Part shown: piece after piece, positions 1 to 8,119 of the stretch | How the letters are laid out: every line of letters begins with the position of its first letter | How positions within the stretch are numbered: position 1 is the stretch's first letter | Assembly (NCBI RefSeq): GCF_006335015.1 | Contig: NZ_VDGT01000013.1 | Span: 62,001-126,000 of the forward strand | Direction of reading: 5' to 3' | Length of the DNA stretch: 64,000 nt | Origin: Streptomyces sedi | GTDB lineage: Bacteria > Actinomycetota > Actinomycetes > Streptomycetales > Streptomycetaceae | Program-made: the position numbers and the translations under genes | The notes under the pieces: generated by a model | The model's input: the letters and a program-made list of their open reading frames with translations, nothing else | What the model was told of the DNA's origin: nothing | Databases searched by the model: none

Positions 1-476
1 GCGTCGGCGAACAGCTCGTCGGCGCTCCTGTCCCCGGTGTAGCTGACGATCAGCCGCAGCGCGTCCGCCTCGCCGCGCGCCTCGCGGAGCGCGGTGACAT
101 CGAAGAGCCGGCGGTCCAGCTTGCCGTCGTGGATCAACGGCAGCACGTCGGCCGGCAGCACCTGCACGCTGTCACCGACGCGCGAGGTGCGCACCGGTAT
201 CGACTCCCGGCCCTCGGCCGGTATCAGCCCGGTGACCTCGCCGTCGTGGCCGAGGACCACCTGGTCACCGGTGATCAACGTGACGCGTTCGCCCCTCGCC
301 TGCCCCTCGGCGACGGTGGGCACCTCGCCGGCGCCCGACGTCTCCGCCTGGGCGGTGGTCGCGAGGCCGGCGGTGACGGCGAGCGCGACGGCCGTGGCGG
401 TGGCGGCCGTGGTGACCCGGAACCGGGCCCGCCGGCCGGCGGGCCGGACGCCTTCTCTGCCTTGACGTAGTCTCAA
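1..476 (-). CDS. Secreted S8 (subtilisin-like) peptidase, N-terminal part, runs off the window
   Basis: The gene reads leftwards and is cut by the window edge, so only about 158 N-terminal residues are visible. A TTG at 476 preceded by AGGGG is the best start. It opens a basic n-region, a long Ala/Val/Leu-rich stretch and a TTAQA cleavage site, that is a Sec signal peptide of about 44 residues. The following segment (VTLITGDQVVL, then PAEGRESIPV, then LFDVTALRE) matches the N-terminal prodomain region of large Streptomyces S8 peptidases. The catalytic Asp/His/Ser lie outside the window, so the family call rests on the prodomain only. Confidence 0.65.
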   Translation of the reverse strand, partial: MRLRQGREGVRPAGRRARFRVTTAATATAVALAVTAGLATTAQAETSGAGEVPTVAEGQARGERVTLITGDQVVLGHDGEVTGLIPAEGRESIPVRTSRVGDSVQVLPADVLPLIHDGKLDRRLFDVTALREARGEADALRLIVSYTGDRSADELFAD

Positions 477-550
477 ATCTACCCCTGACAACAGTGGTTG
501 ACGGGAGAAGCGGCTCCTCCCCGACTCCGATCATTGGCGAGAAGAAGAGG

Positions 551-567
551 CGGAGGCTATGCCTCCG
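551..567. terminator. Short perfect hairpin between pit and the S8 peptidase gene
   Basis: CGGAGGC and GCCTCCG form a 7-bp stem around TAT. It lies downstream of pit, which reads leftwards. There is no U-tract, as is common for actinobacterial terminators, so the role is inferred. Confidence 0.3.
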
Positions 568-696
568 GGTGGCGAGAAGCGTGTGAAAGGTGTGACCGGT
601 TCGTGACCGTGGCGCCGCGCGGGCGTTTTCTGTACGGCCTCGTACGGTTTCTCGACGGGCCCGCGACCGGCACCGCCCGCCCGTCTCCCCGGCGGC

Positions 697-1695
697 TCAG
701 CCGACGACGAGATGGACCAGCCAGTAGCAGAGCGCGGCCACCCCGCCGGCCGCCGGCATGGTGATGAACCAGCCGCGCACGATGGACCCCGCCACGCCCC
801 AGCGCACCGCGCTGACCCGCCGGGTCGCGCCCACGCCCATGATCGCCGAGGTGATCACGTGGGTCGTGGAGATCGGCGCGTGGAAGAAGTACGACGCCGT
901 GTAGAGCACCGAGGCCGCCGTCGTCTCGGCGGCGAAGCCACGCGGCGGGTCCAGCTCGATGATCCGCCGCCCCAGGGTCCGCATGATCCGCCAGCCGCCG
1001 GCGTAGGTGCCGAGCGAGAGCATCAGCGCGCAGGAGATCTTCACCCAGACCGGGATGCCGTCGTCCTCGTCCTGCACGTCGGCGATCACCAGCGCCATCA
1101 CCACGATGCCCATGGTCTTCTGCGCGTCCTGCAGCCCGTGGCCCAGCGCCATGCCCGCGGCCGAGACGGTCTGCGCCATCCGGAAGCCACGCTGCGCGCG
1201 GTGCGGGTTGGCCCGCCGGAACGCCCACAGGATGCCGACCATCACCAGATAGCCGAGGACCAGGCCGATCAGCGGCGAGAGGAACATCGGCAGCACGACC
1301 TTGGTGAGCACCCCGCCCCAGTGCACCGTCGAGCTGCCGGCCAGCGCCGCGCCGACCAGCCCGCCGAAGAGGGCGTGCGAGGAGGACGAGGGCAGCCCGT
1401 AGTGCCAGGAGACCAGGTTCCACGCGATGGCCCCGACCAGCGCGGCGAAGAGGATCACCATCCCCTGCCGCCCCGTCGGGGTGGCGATCAGCCCCTCGCT
1501 GACGGTCTTGGCCACGCCCGAGCCCAGAAAGGCGCCCGCCATGTTCATCACGGCGGCCATTCCGAGCGCGATCCTCGGGGTCAGCGCCCGGGTGGAGATG
1601 GAGGTGGCGATCGCGTTCGCCGAGTCGTGGAAGCCGTTGGTGTAGGTGAAGAAGAGCGCGACGCCGATGACGACGACCAGTGCGAGGGTGTCCAC
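697..1695 (-). CDS. pit: Inorganic phosphate transporter, PiT family
   Basis: A 332-residue polytopic membrane protein of the low-affinity PiT phosphate transporter family (metal-phosphate/H+ symport across the cytoplasmic membrane). The duplicated PiT signature is visible: FHDSANAIATSI near residues 22-33 and GLQDAQKTMGIV in the second half. Hydrophobic segments fit 8-10 membrane helices. It lies 7 bp downstream of a DUF47 gene on the same strand, the standard Pit/DUF47 pairing in which the DUF47 protein modulates uptake. ATG start; length is normal for actinobacterial PitH proteins. Confidence 0.92.
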   Translation of the reverse strand: MDTLALVVVIGVALFFTYTNGFHDSANAIATSISTRALTPRIALGMAAVMNMAGAFLGSGVAKTVSEGLIATPTGRQGMVILFAALVGAIAWNLVSWHYGLPSSSSHALFGGLVGAALAGSSTVHWGGVLTKVVLPMFLSPLIGLVLGYLVMVGILWAFRRANPHRAQRGFRMAQTVSAAGMALGHGLQDAQKTMGIVVMALVIADVQDEDDGIPVWVKISCALMLSLGTYAGGWRIMRTLGRRIIELDPPRGFAAETTAASVLYTASYFFHAPISTTHVITSAIMGVGATRRVSAVRWGVAGSIVRGWFITMPAAGGVAALCYWLVHLVVG

Positions 1696-1702
1696 GGTGG
1701 TC

Positions 1703-2323
1703 TCAGGACTCCTTGACCACGATGGTCTCCACCGTGTTGGCGACCGACTCGAAGGCGTCGGCCGCCTCCTCCAGCACGTCCACGATCTGCTTCAGCTTCA
1801 TGACCTCGATGGCCTCGAAGCCGCCGTTGAAGAGCTGCGCCAGCAGCTTCCGGTGCACCTGGTCGGCCTGGTTCTCCAGGCGGTTGACCTCGATCCAGTA
1901 CTCGTTGAGGTCGCGCATGTCACGCAGCCTCGGCATCGCGGCGGCGGTCAGCTCGGCGGCCCTGCCCAGCACCTCTATCTGGCTCTCCACACCCTTGGGC
2001 AGCTCGTCGATCTCGTAGAGGACCACGAGGTCGACCGCCTCCTCCATGAAGTCCATGATGTCGTCGAGGAGCGAGGCCAGCCGGTAGATGTCCTCCCGGT
2101 CGAACGGGGTGACGAACGACGAGTTCAGCTCGTGGAAGATCGCGTGCGTGACATCGTCCCCCGCGTGCTCCGCGGCGCGCATCCGCTCGCCGATCTCAAC
2201 ACGCGTAGCGGCGTCGGCGCCGAGCAGCTCCATCAGCAGTTTCGAGCCACTGAGCACGTTGTCGGCCGCGGTGGCGAACAGCTCGTAGAAGCTGGTCTCC
2301 TTCGGCTTCAGGCGAAAGCGCAC
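1703..2323 (-). CDS. DUF47 (PhoU-like) phosphate transport accessory protein
   Basis: A 206-residue helical protein beginning VRFRLKPKETSFYELF, typical of the DUF47/PhoU-like family that accompanies Pit transporters. The GTG at 2323 is chosen because the family begins here and because AGAGGAA sits just upstream; a longer reading to 2491 would add an Ala-rich non-homologous tail. Its stop is 7 bp before pit, so the two are one operon with DUF47 first. It is expected to be cytoplasmic and to act on Pit; the direction of the effect cannot be read from sequence. Confidence 0.88.
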   Translation of the reverse strand: MRFRLKPKETSFYELFATAADNVLSGSKLLMELLGADAATRVEIGERMRAAEHAGDDVTHAIFHELNSSFVTPFDREDIYRLASLLDDIMDFMEEAVDLVVLYEIDELPKGVESQIEVLGRAAELTAAAMPRLRDMRDLNEYWIEVNRLENQADQVHRKLLAQLFNGGFEAIEVMKLKQIVDVLEEAADAFESVANTVETIVVKES

Positions 2324-2361
2324 GGCAGTTCCTCTGACGTTCAGCGGCTGTTGTCCCGTTG
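2324..2361. promoter_or_regulatory. Possible PHO-box-like direct repeats upstream of DUF47-pit
   Basis: On the plus strand GTTC, GTTC and GTTG occur at 2328, 2339 and 2350, an exact 11-bp phase like the direct-repeat units bound by PhoP in Streptomyces. They lie against the DUF47 start codon and on the opposite strand, and only the second unit reads GTTCA. This is a weak candidate. Confidence 0.2.
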
Positions 2362-2420
2362 ATGCTAAGTGCAGGAACCAGCCACGGCTAACCCTCCCAC
2401 GTCCCGCGCCGCCGGACGCC

Positions 2421-2765
2421 TCAGCGACCGCCGTTGTACGGGCCGTAGGGGCCGTCGCTGCTGCTCCAGCCGCCGCCGCGTCCACCGCCACCGCCGCCGG
2501 TCACGGCGCGCAGCGCCGGGCGGACGTCGACGAGGTAGACGATGGTGGCCACGGTCGACACCAGCACCAGCAGCAGCCAGGGGAAGACCAGCTGAACGGC
2601 GACCGCGCCGCCGAGGATCATCAGCCAGGTCGGCTTGGTCTGCTTGTCCGCCGCGCGGAACGCGTCCTCCCGCTGGAGGGCCGCGTGGATCAGCGCGTAG
2701 CCGCTCATGATCAGCAGCCCGAGGAAGAGGTAGAACCACAGCGACAAAAACGTCTCGTAAAACAT
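2421..2765 (-). CDS. DUF2516 family small membrane protein
   Basis: A 114-residue protein with two or three hydrophobic segments (about residues 5-28 and 46-75), the motif AADKQTKPTWL between them and VYLVDVRPAL after the last helix, as in actinobacterial DUF2516 proteins. The C-terminus is a Gly-rich, disordered tail. No function is known. It lies in the order XRE regulator, HbhA-like, DUF2516 on one strand, a neighbourhood common in Streptomyces. Confidence 0.8.
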   Translation of the reverse strand: MFYETFLSLWFYLFLGLLIMSGYALIHAALQREDAFRAADKQTKPTWLMILGGAVAVQLVFPWLLLVLVSTVATIVYLVDVRPALRAVTGGGGGGRGGGWSSSDGPYGPYNGGR

Positions 2766-2880
2766 GCTCCGCCACCCACTGTCCGTTTGCGGCTGTTTGC
2801 CGATGGTTGCCGTCCACGCTACCGGCCGGGAGCCCCGGTCGGTAATGCCCAGGGTTCCCGGCCGTTGACGCGGTATGCGC

Positions 2881-3462
2881 TCAGTCCTTGGGCGGCATCT
2901 TCTTCGGCCCGGACGGGGCGGCCTTGCGGGTGCCGTTGGCCCGGCGCGGCTTGGCGGCGGTGGCCTTCTTCGCGGCGGGCTCGGCCGACGCCTCGGACTC
3001 CGCCGGTGCCTCGGGCTTCTCGGCGGCGGGCTTCTCGGTGGCGGTGGCCGCCGCCCTGGCCGCGGCCTCCGCCTCCTCGGTGACGCTGGCGGGCTCGGTG
3101 AACGGCTCGGCGGCCACCGGCTCGGTGACCGACGCGCGCTCCACCGTCACCTCGTCCCAGTCGCCCGCGCCCTCCTCCTCGGCGCGGCGGCGCTCGACCA
3201 CGGTCTTGCCGCGCTCGGCGAGGCCGTCATAGGTCTCCCGCGCCTTGACCGCGTACTCAAGCGCCACTCCGACGCCGGTCAGCGCGGCGTGCTGGGCGCG
3301 CTCGCGGATCCGGGGCAACTGCTCGGGCGCCTCGGCGCGCAGCCGCTCCAGGGTGGCGGGCAGCTCGCGCAGCTTCTGCGCGGCGAGATCGGCGGTGCCG
3401 GCCGCCACATAGAGCGGCGTGGACTCGGTCAGCGTCTTCCGCAGGTCGTCCGTGATGGCCAT
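2881..3462 (-). CDS. HbhA-like / histone-like Ala-Glu-rich coiled-coil protein
   Basis: A 193-residue protein starting MAITDDLRKTLTESTPLYVAAG, the start shared by actinobacterial proteins annotated as heparin-binding haemagglutinin-like. Residues 1-100 are charged amphipathic helix with coiled-coil character. The C-terminal half is low complexity, rich in Ala, Glu and Pro, and ends in a Lys/Arg-rich tail (AKPRRANGTRKAAPSGPKK) resembling nucleic-acid- or glycan-binding tails. ATG with GAGGGGAAA upstream. The role is unproven: adhesion in mycobacteria, possibly nucleoid- or envelope-associated in streptomycetes. Confidence 0.7.
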   Translation of the reverse strand: MAITDDLRKTLTESTPLYVAAGTADLAAQKLRELPATLERLRAEAPEQLPRIRERAQHAALTGVGVALEYAVKARETYDGLAERGKTVVERRRAEEEGAGDWDEVTVERASVTEPVAAEPFTEPASVTEEAEAAARAAATATEKPAAEKPEAPAESEASAEPAAKKATAAKPRRANGTRKAAPSGPKKMPPKD

Positions 3463-3510
3463 GGTGGTTTCCCCTCCCGTGGGTTCCCGTGGGTCTCCGG
3501 GATTCGGTGG

Positions 3511-4005
3511 TCAGTGGTCGTCGTGCGTGGCGTGCGTCTCGTGCGCGGCGTGCGCGTCGCCTGTGTGGCGCCTCTCGTCGCCGCGCGGGGTCCCGGGCGT
3601 CGGCGCCTCGTCCGCCGCCCCGCGCGGCTCGGTCGCGGCGGTCGCGGCGGTCTCGGCACGGAACGAGGTGTAGATCTGGATCAGGGCCGCCTTCTGCGGC
3701 TCGGTCAGTCCGGGGTCGGCGAGCACCGCCTCGCGCACCCCGGGGCCCGGGGCCGCGTCGGCCTCCTCCTGTACCCGCTCGTCGAGAAAGCCGGCCTGCA
3801 CGTAGAGCGTCTCGGCGGAGATCCGCAGCGCCTTGGCGAGCTGCTGGAGGATCTCGGCGCTGGGCCTGCGCAGCCCGCGCTCGATCTGGCTGAGATAGGG
3901 GTTGGACACCCCCGCCGCGTCGGCGAGCTGCCGCAGGGACAGCTGCGCCTGCCGCCGCTGCTCCCGCAGGAACGCGCCCAGGTCTCCCACACCGAGTGAA
4001 GCCAT
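3511..4005 (-). CDS. XRE-family helix-turn-helix regulator
   Basis: A 164-residue protein with an N-terminal Cro/C1-type HTH (about residues 10-65; LRQLADAAGVSNPYLSQIERG is the recognition region). The middle segment (LTEPQKAALIQIYTSFRAE) is typical of the streptomycete regulators that precede HbhA-like genes, and the C-terminal tail is His/Thr/Asp-rich and probably disordered. It lies 48 bp upstream of the HbhA-like gene in the same direction, so co-transcription is likely. Ligand and targets are unknown. Confidence 0.82.
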   Translation of the reverse strand: MASLGVGDLGAFLREQRRQAQLSLRQLADAAGVSNPYLSQIERGLRRPSAEILQQLAKALRISAETLYVQAGFLDERVQEEADAAPGPGVREAVLADPGLTEPQKAALIQIYTSFRAETAATAATEPRGAADEAPTPGTPRGDERRHTGDAHAAHETHATHDDH

Positions 4006-4060
4006 GCGCTCCAGCGTGCACCAACGTGCTAGCTATTGCAAGCGCCCTGCTTGCGGCAGG

Positions 4061-4768
4061 CTATGGGGTGGTCGAGGGTGCCTCAAGCACGAAGAAGAGG
4101 AAGCACATCCTGGTCGACAGGTCGTGGAAGTCGTCGGGGTACAGCTCGCGGGCGGCCGGATCGGGCTGTGGCTCGCTGATGACGGCCAGACGGAAGCCGG
4201 CCGCGGTGAAGGCGTCGGTCATCGCGTGCAGTGGCCTGCGCCAGAAGGTCATCCGGGCGGGCCGCCCCAGCAGGTCGGTCCAGTCCTGGGCGTACTCGGT
4301 GGTCGCGTGGTAGTCGGGCCGGGGGTCCTGGTGGGCGTAGTCCACGAAGGGGTGCTGCACCGACGTGATCAGTCGGCCGCCTGGCCTGAGCACGCGCCGC
4401 GTCTCGGCCAGCGTCGGCCCCCAGTCCTCCAGGTAGTGCAGCACCAGCGACGCGAGGACGTCGTCGAACGCGCCGTCGGCGAACGGCAGCGGGTCGCCCA
4501 GGTCGGCCACCCGCAGGTCCGCGCCGGCACCCAGCCGCCGCCGCGCCAGCTCCACCATTTCGGCACTGGAGTCGAGGCCGGTGACGAGGGCGCCTCGGTC
4601 GCGCAGCGCGGCGAACAGCGGGCCGGAGCCGCAGCCGGCGTCGAGAATCCGGCGGCCGGCCACGTCCCCGGCGAGGGACAGCATCGCGGGCCGCTCGTAG
4701 TAGGCGTTCAGGAGGCTGGTCTCGTTGAGGGCCGAGTAGGTCTCGGCGAAGCTGTCGTAGTCGTTCAC
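4061..4768 (-). CDS. Class I SAM-dependent methyltransferase
   Basis: A 235-residue cytoplasmic methyltransferase of the Methyltransf_11/25 type. SAM motif I is ILDAGCGSGPLFAAL (about residues 47-61), followed by an acidic residue after GLDSSAEM, motif II DDVLASLVLHYL and the post-motif LRPGGRLITSV. The GTG at 4768 is chosen because relatives start with NDYDSFAETY. The substrate cannot be read from sequence. It is convergent with nothing and stands alone between the XRE gene and the VOC/MerR operon. Confidence 0.82.
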   Translation of the reverse strand: MNDYDSFAETYSALNETSLLNAYYERPAMLSLAGDVAGRRILDAGCGSGPLFAALRDRGALVTGLDSSAEMVELARRRLGAGADLRVADLGDPLPFADGAFDDVLASLVLHYLEDWGPTLAETRRVLRPGGRLITSVQHPFVDYAHQDPRPDYHATTEYAQDWTDLLGRPARMTFWRRPLHAMTDAFTAAGFRLAVISEPQPDPAARELYPDDFHDLSTRMCFLFFVLEAPSTTP

Positions 4769-4976
4769 CCGGGCGGCGGGTGCGGACTGGGCGCGGTCCT
4801 CGGCGGCAGGCACGTCGCGGTCTCCGTCTCGTCGTCTCGGCGCAGCGCACGGGCGCTGTCTCGATGCACTACGCCGGCCGGCGCGTCGCGGTTCCAGACG
4901 TCCTTGTCGCCGGCTTCCGGCGCGCGGGACGGGGCCGCGCCCGAGCGACCGCACGCCAGGTCCGACCGGTCCCGGC

Positions 4977-5007
4977 TTGACCCTCACGCGGCGTGAGGCG
5001 GGAGGGT
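4977..5007 (+). promoter_or_regulatory. MerR/TipA-type promoter with palindromic operator in a 19-bp spacer
   Basis: TTGACC (4977-4982) is the -35 box and GAGGGT (5002-5007) the -10 box, separated by exactly 19 bp, the overlong spacer used by MerR-family activators. Inside the spacer CCTCACGC and GCGTGAGG form a perfect 17-bp palindrome around a central G (4982-4998), very close in form to the Streptomyces tipA operator. The VOC start codon lies 8 bp after the -10 box, so the transcript is probably leaderless. The TipA-like MerR gene downstream is the obvious regulator. Confidence 0.72.
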
Positions 5008-5014
5008 CGGGGCC

Positions 5015-5557
5015 ATGAGCGACCACTACGACGCGTTCGAGATCAGCCCCGTGCCCACGCCAGGCCCCGAGGCGGTGCCGCCGGAGCCGTTCCGTGGCAT
5101 CTACGGGATGCCCGCCTTCGCCACCGTGCCGACCGACGACCTGGCGGCCTCCGTCGACTTCTGGGTGCGCGGGCTCGGCTTCTTCGAGCTGTTCGGCATC
5201 CCCGGCACGCTGGTGCACCTGCGGCGCTGGGCGTTCCAGGACGTGCTGCTCGTCTCGGAGGCCGAGGCCCAGGAACGGCCGCCGGCGATGGGTCTGAGCT
5301 TCGCGTGTGTGCTGAGCCAGCTCGACGGCGTCGTCGCGGATTGCCGCGCGCTGCGCCCCGACTCCGTCGACGGCCCTCGGGACACCCCCTGGAACACCCG
5401 CGACATCACGGTGATCACCCCCGAGAACGCGCGGATCGTGCTCACCGCGGCGAAGCCCTTCGACCCGGCGAGCCAGGAGGCGCGGAACCTGGAGGCCATC
5501 GGGATCACCGGCCCCGGCACCCGCCCCGGCCGGGGCGACAATGGGGAACATGGCTGA
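5015..5557 (+). CDS. VOC (glyoxalase/bleomycin-resistance) family protein
   Basis: A 180-residue protein with a vicinal-oxygen-chelate fold: first beta-alpha-beta unit at VPTDDLAASVDFWVRGLGFFELF and the second half ending DITVITPENARIVLTAA. Such proteins either chelate a metal for isomerisation/dioxygenation or bind drugs stoichiometrically. Its 3' end overlaps the start of a TipA-like MerR gene by 17 bp, and both are behind a MerR-type promoter. The two together suggest a drug-inducible binding or detoxification operon; the drug is unknown. Confidence 0.8.
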   Translation: MSDHYDAFEISPVPTPGPEAVPPEPFRGIYGMPAFATVPTDDLAASVDFWVRGLGFFELFGIPGTLVHLRRWAFQDVLLVSEAEAQERPPAMGLSFACVLSQLDGVVADCRALRPDSVDGPRDTPWNTRDITVITPENARIVLTAAKPFDPASQEARNLEAIGITGPGTRPGRGDNGEHG

Positions 5558-6371
5558 AGCCGTCGACGCCGACGAGCCCTCGGACGCCGGAGGGCTCACC
5601 GTCGGACAGGTCTCCGCGCGTCTGGGCGTGACGGTCCGGGCGCTGCACCACTGGGACGAGATCGGACTCGCCCGGCCGTCGTCGCGCACGGCCGCCGGGT
5701 ACCGGCTCTACGGCGCCGGCGACCTGGAACGCCTGCACCGCGTCGTGGTCTACCGCGAGCTCGGGCTCGACCTGGACGCGATCCGCGCCGTCCTGGACGA
5801 CTCGACGGCGGACGTGCCGGGCGCGTTGCGCGCGCAGCGCGCGCAGGTGGACGAGCGGATCGAGCGCCTCCAGCGGCTCGGCACCGGGCTGGACCGGATG
5901 ATCGAGGCCCACGAGCGCGGCCTGCTGCTGACCGTCGAGCAGCAGGCCGCGCTCTTCGGCCCCGACTGGGACCCACGGTGGCCGGCCCAGGCGCGGCGGC
6001 GCTACGGGGACACGGCGCAGTGGCGGCAGTACGTCGAGCGTGCGGCCTCGCGCGGGCCCGAGGAGTGGGGGGCCGTCGCCGACGCCGTCACCGCCCTCGA
6101 CCGCGCGCTCGGCGAGGCGATGGACGCCGGTGTCGCTCCGGGCAGCGCGGAGGCCAACGCGCTCGCCGAGCGGCATCGCGAGGTCTTCGCCTCGTACTTC
6201 CCCCTCACCCGGGGGATGCAGGTCTGCCTGGGCCGCATGTACGCGTCCGACCCGGGGTTCGCGGCGCACTACGACGGCGTCCGGGTCGGCCTCGCGGCGT
6301 GGTTCCGCCGCGTGGTGGACGCCAACGCGCGGGCCCACGGGATCGATCCCGACACCGCGACCTGGAGCTAG
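5541..6371 (+). CDS. MerR-family regulator with TipAS-like antibiotic-sensing domain
   Basis: A 276-residue protein: MerR winged HTH at about residues 19-90 (VGQVSARLGVTVRALHHWDEIG), a coiled-coil dimerisation helix (about 95-135), and a C-terminal helical domain with QVCLGRMYASDPGFAAHYDG near 230-250, matching the TipAS fold that traps thiopeptides and other drugs. ATG at 5541 overlaps the VOC gene; an ATG at 5550 is an alternative. The preceding promoter has the architecture this class activates by untwisting. The stop codon TAG coincides with a CTAG that flanks a MITE, so the last residues are unchanged by insertion. Confidence 0.85.
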   Translation: MGNMAEAVDADEPSDAGGLTVGQVSARLGVTVRALHHWDEIGLARPSSRTAAGYRLYGAGDLERLHRVVVYRELGLDLDAIRAVLDDSTADVPGALRAQRAQVDERIERLQRLGTGLDRMIEAHERGLLLTVEQQAALFGPDWDPRWPAQARRRYGDTAQWRQYVERAASRGPEEWGAVADAVTALDRALGEAMDAGVAPGSAEANALAERHREVFASYFPLTRGMQVCLGRMYASDPGFAAHYDGVRVGLAAWFRRVVDANARAHGIDPDTATWS

Positions 6372-6599
6372 GTCGCCTCGTTTGGATCTTCGCGGGGGCG
6401 CGACGCCAGCGATGGGGGCACCTCCCAGGCCCCCGAGGGGCCTGGGGGAACCTCGCTGCGTTACCGAATCGCGCGAATACGACCAAGTATGAGCTGCGAT
6501 CCGGCGCCTTGCGATGCACCGCATCATGGGGGCACCTCCCAGCCGCGAGGCTGGGGGAGCCGCGCCCTGATCCACGAAGATCCAAACGAGACAACCTAG
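6368..6599. mobile_element. IS5-type MITE, about 224 bp plus CTAG target duplication
   Basis: Terminal inverted repeats of 21 bp (left 6372-6392, starting GTCGCCTCG; right 6575-6595) match at 19 of 21 positions, sharing CTCG then TTTGGATCTTCG. Both ends are flanked by CTAG (6368-6371 and 6596-6599), a direct 4-bp duplication of the YTAR type made by IS5-subgroup transposases. There is no transposase gene inside. The interior carries two C/G hairpins (around 6423-6455 and 6537-6560), each preceded by GGGGGCACCTCCCAG. The element sits exactly after the MerR stop codon. Confidence 0.7.
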
Positions 6600-6762
6600 G
6601 GCCGGCGTCCACCACACCGGGCACCCGCACCGGGCACCCGCGCCGGGCAGCCGCGTCCCGGGGCACCCACAAAAAAGTGGGTACTTGGCGTCGCCCGCCC
6701 CCGCCGTCAGGCTGGTGGGGGCGGCCGGGGCCGGGCCGTGCGGATGAGGGCGGGCGGTGGCT

Positions 6763-7119
6763 TCAGTGGGCGGGCGCGGTGCCCGCCTCGACGAGCCGTT
6801 CCAGGCGGCGGTGGCCCCAGTCGGAGAGCGGTCCCAGGACCTCCGACAGCTCGCGGCCGAAGGCGGTCAGCGAGTACTCGGTACGCAGCGGGAGTTCGTC
6901 GTAGACGCGTCGGTGCACCAGCCCGTCGGTCTCCATCTCGCGGAGCGCCGTGGTCAGCACCTTCTCGCTGACGCCCGGCAGCAGCCGGCGCAGTTCGCCG
7001 GGGCGGTGCGGGCCCGACTCCAGCTGCCAGAGCAGGGCGGTCTTCCACTTGCCGTCGATCACGGCGATCGCGGCGGTGACGCCGCACACCTCGGTGTCGT
7101 TGGCGCGGCTACGCGTCAT
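6763..7119 (-). CDS. HxlR-family winged-helix regulator
   Basis: A 118-residue HxlR-type protein: CGVTAAIAVIDGKWKTALLW (residues 13-32), the wHTH segment GELRRLLPGVSEKVLTTALREME, and the wing at DELPLRTEYSLT. ATG at 7119 follows AAGGGG. It diverges from an imine-reductase-like gene 73 bp away; HxlR genes often control the adjacent redox enzyme in response to electrophiles or other stress. The conserved N-terminal Cys (residue 12) could be a redox sensor. Confidence 0.85.
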   Translation of the reverse strand: MTRSRANDTEVCGVTAAIAVIDGKWKTALLWQLESGPHRPGELRRLLPGVSEKVLTTALREMETDGLVHRRVYDELPLRTEYSLTAFGRELSEVLGPLSDWGHRRLERLVEAGTAPAH

Positions 7120-7192
7120 CGATACCCCTTTTATCCGTGTTTGTGTATGGGTCGTTACCCGTTGGGTCAAGGAAACAAGAAGGCGGAGCACC
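7120..7192. promoter_or_regulatory. Divergent control region with HxlR-type inverted repeat
   Basis: The 73-bp gap between the HxlR gene and the oxidoreductase contains GGGT-CGTT-ACCC (7149-7160), with TATGGGT and ACCCGTT as the extended half-sites. A symmetric site midway between divergent starts fits an HxlR dimer controlling both genes. Confidence 0.45.
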
Positions 7193-8119
7193 ATGGACGA
7201 GTCCACCACCACCGCACAACACCCCGCGACCGACCGGTCTTCCGTGACCGTGCTCGGGCTCGGGCCGATGGGCCGGGCGCTGGCCGGGGCGTTCCTCGCC
7301 GGGGGCCACCGGACCACCGTCTGGAACCGGACGCCGGGCCGCGAAGGCGCCCTGGTGGAACGCGGCGCGCTCGCCGCCGCCACCGCCGCCGAGGCGGTCG
7401 CGGCCGGCGAACTGACCGTGGTCTGCGTGGTCGACTACCGCGCCGTCGAGGGCGTGCTCGGCGGCGAGGGGGTGGCCGAGGCGCTGCGGGGGCGCACGCT
7501 GGTGAACCTGTCCAACGACATCCCGCAGCGCGTCCGCGCACTGGCGGCCTGGGCCGAGGAGCACGGCGTCGACTACCTCGACGGCGCGATCATGACGCCG
7601 ACCCCCACCATCGGCACCCCCGACGCGGTCTATCTGCACAGCGGCCCCGAGGCGCCCTTCCGCCGGCACCTGCCGGTGCTGGAGGCGCTGGGCGCCGCCC
7701 ACACCCACCTCGGGGAGGAGATCGGTCTTGCCGCCGCCTACGACATCGCGCTGCTCGACGTCTTCTACTCGGCGATGGGCGGCTTCGCCCACGCCCTGGC
7801 CGTCGCCGGCGCGGAGGGCATCGGGGCGCGGGAGCTGGCGCCGTTCGCCAACGGGATCGCGAAGATCCTGCCGCCGATCTTCGAGGAGCTGGCCGAGGAG
7901 GTGGACCGGGGCACGTTCAGCGGCGACGACAGCCCGATGACCTCGGCGGCGTCGGCGGCCTCGCACATCGTCGAGTCCTCCGAGCGCCACGGCATCGAGG
8001 CGGGGATCATGCGTGCCGTCCAGGGGCTGACCGACCGGGCGGTGGGGCTCGGCCACGGTGGGGACGGCTTCATCAGGATCACCGAGCTGCTGCGACGCGG
8101 CGCGCGCGCCACCGCCTGA
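7193..8119 (+). CDS. NAD(P)-dependent imine-reductase-like oxidoreductase
   Basis: A 308-residue protein. The N-terminal Rossmann domain has VLGLGPMGRALAGAFLAGGH (about residues 19-38) and WNRTPGR for NADP binding. The segment YLDGAIMTPTPTIGTPDAVYLHSG and the helical C-terminal domain ending GLGHGGDGFIRI are characteristic of Streptomyces imine reductases, within the 6-phosphogluconate dehydrogenase-like superfamily. These enzymes reduce cyclic imines with NADPH; the natural substrate is generally unknown. ATG follows GGCGGAG. Its 3' end overlaps the convergent serine hydrolase by 41 bp. Confidence 0.82.
   Translation: MDESTTTAQHPATDRSSVTVLGLGPMGRALAGAFLAGGHRTTVWNRTPGREGALVERGALAAATAAEAVAAGELTVVCVVDYRAVEGVLGGEGVAEALRGRTLVNLSNDIPQRVRALAAWAEEHGVDYLDGAIMTPTPTIGTPDAVYLHSGPEAPFRRHLPVLEALGAAHTHLGEEIGLAAAYDIALLDVFYSAMGGFAHALAVAGAEGIGARELAPFANGIAKILPPIFEELAEEVDRGTFSGDDSPMTSAASAASHIVESSERHGIEAGIMRAVQGLTDRAVGLGHGGDGFIRITELLRRGARATA

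Noticed and set aside
557..1423. 288-codon minus frame over pit
   Set aside because: Shadow of pit; Arg/Ala/Gly-rich with no domain.
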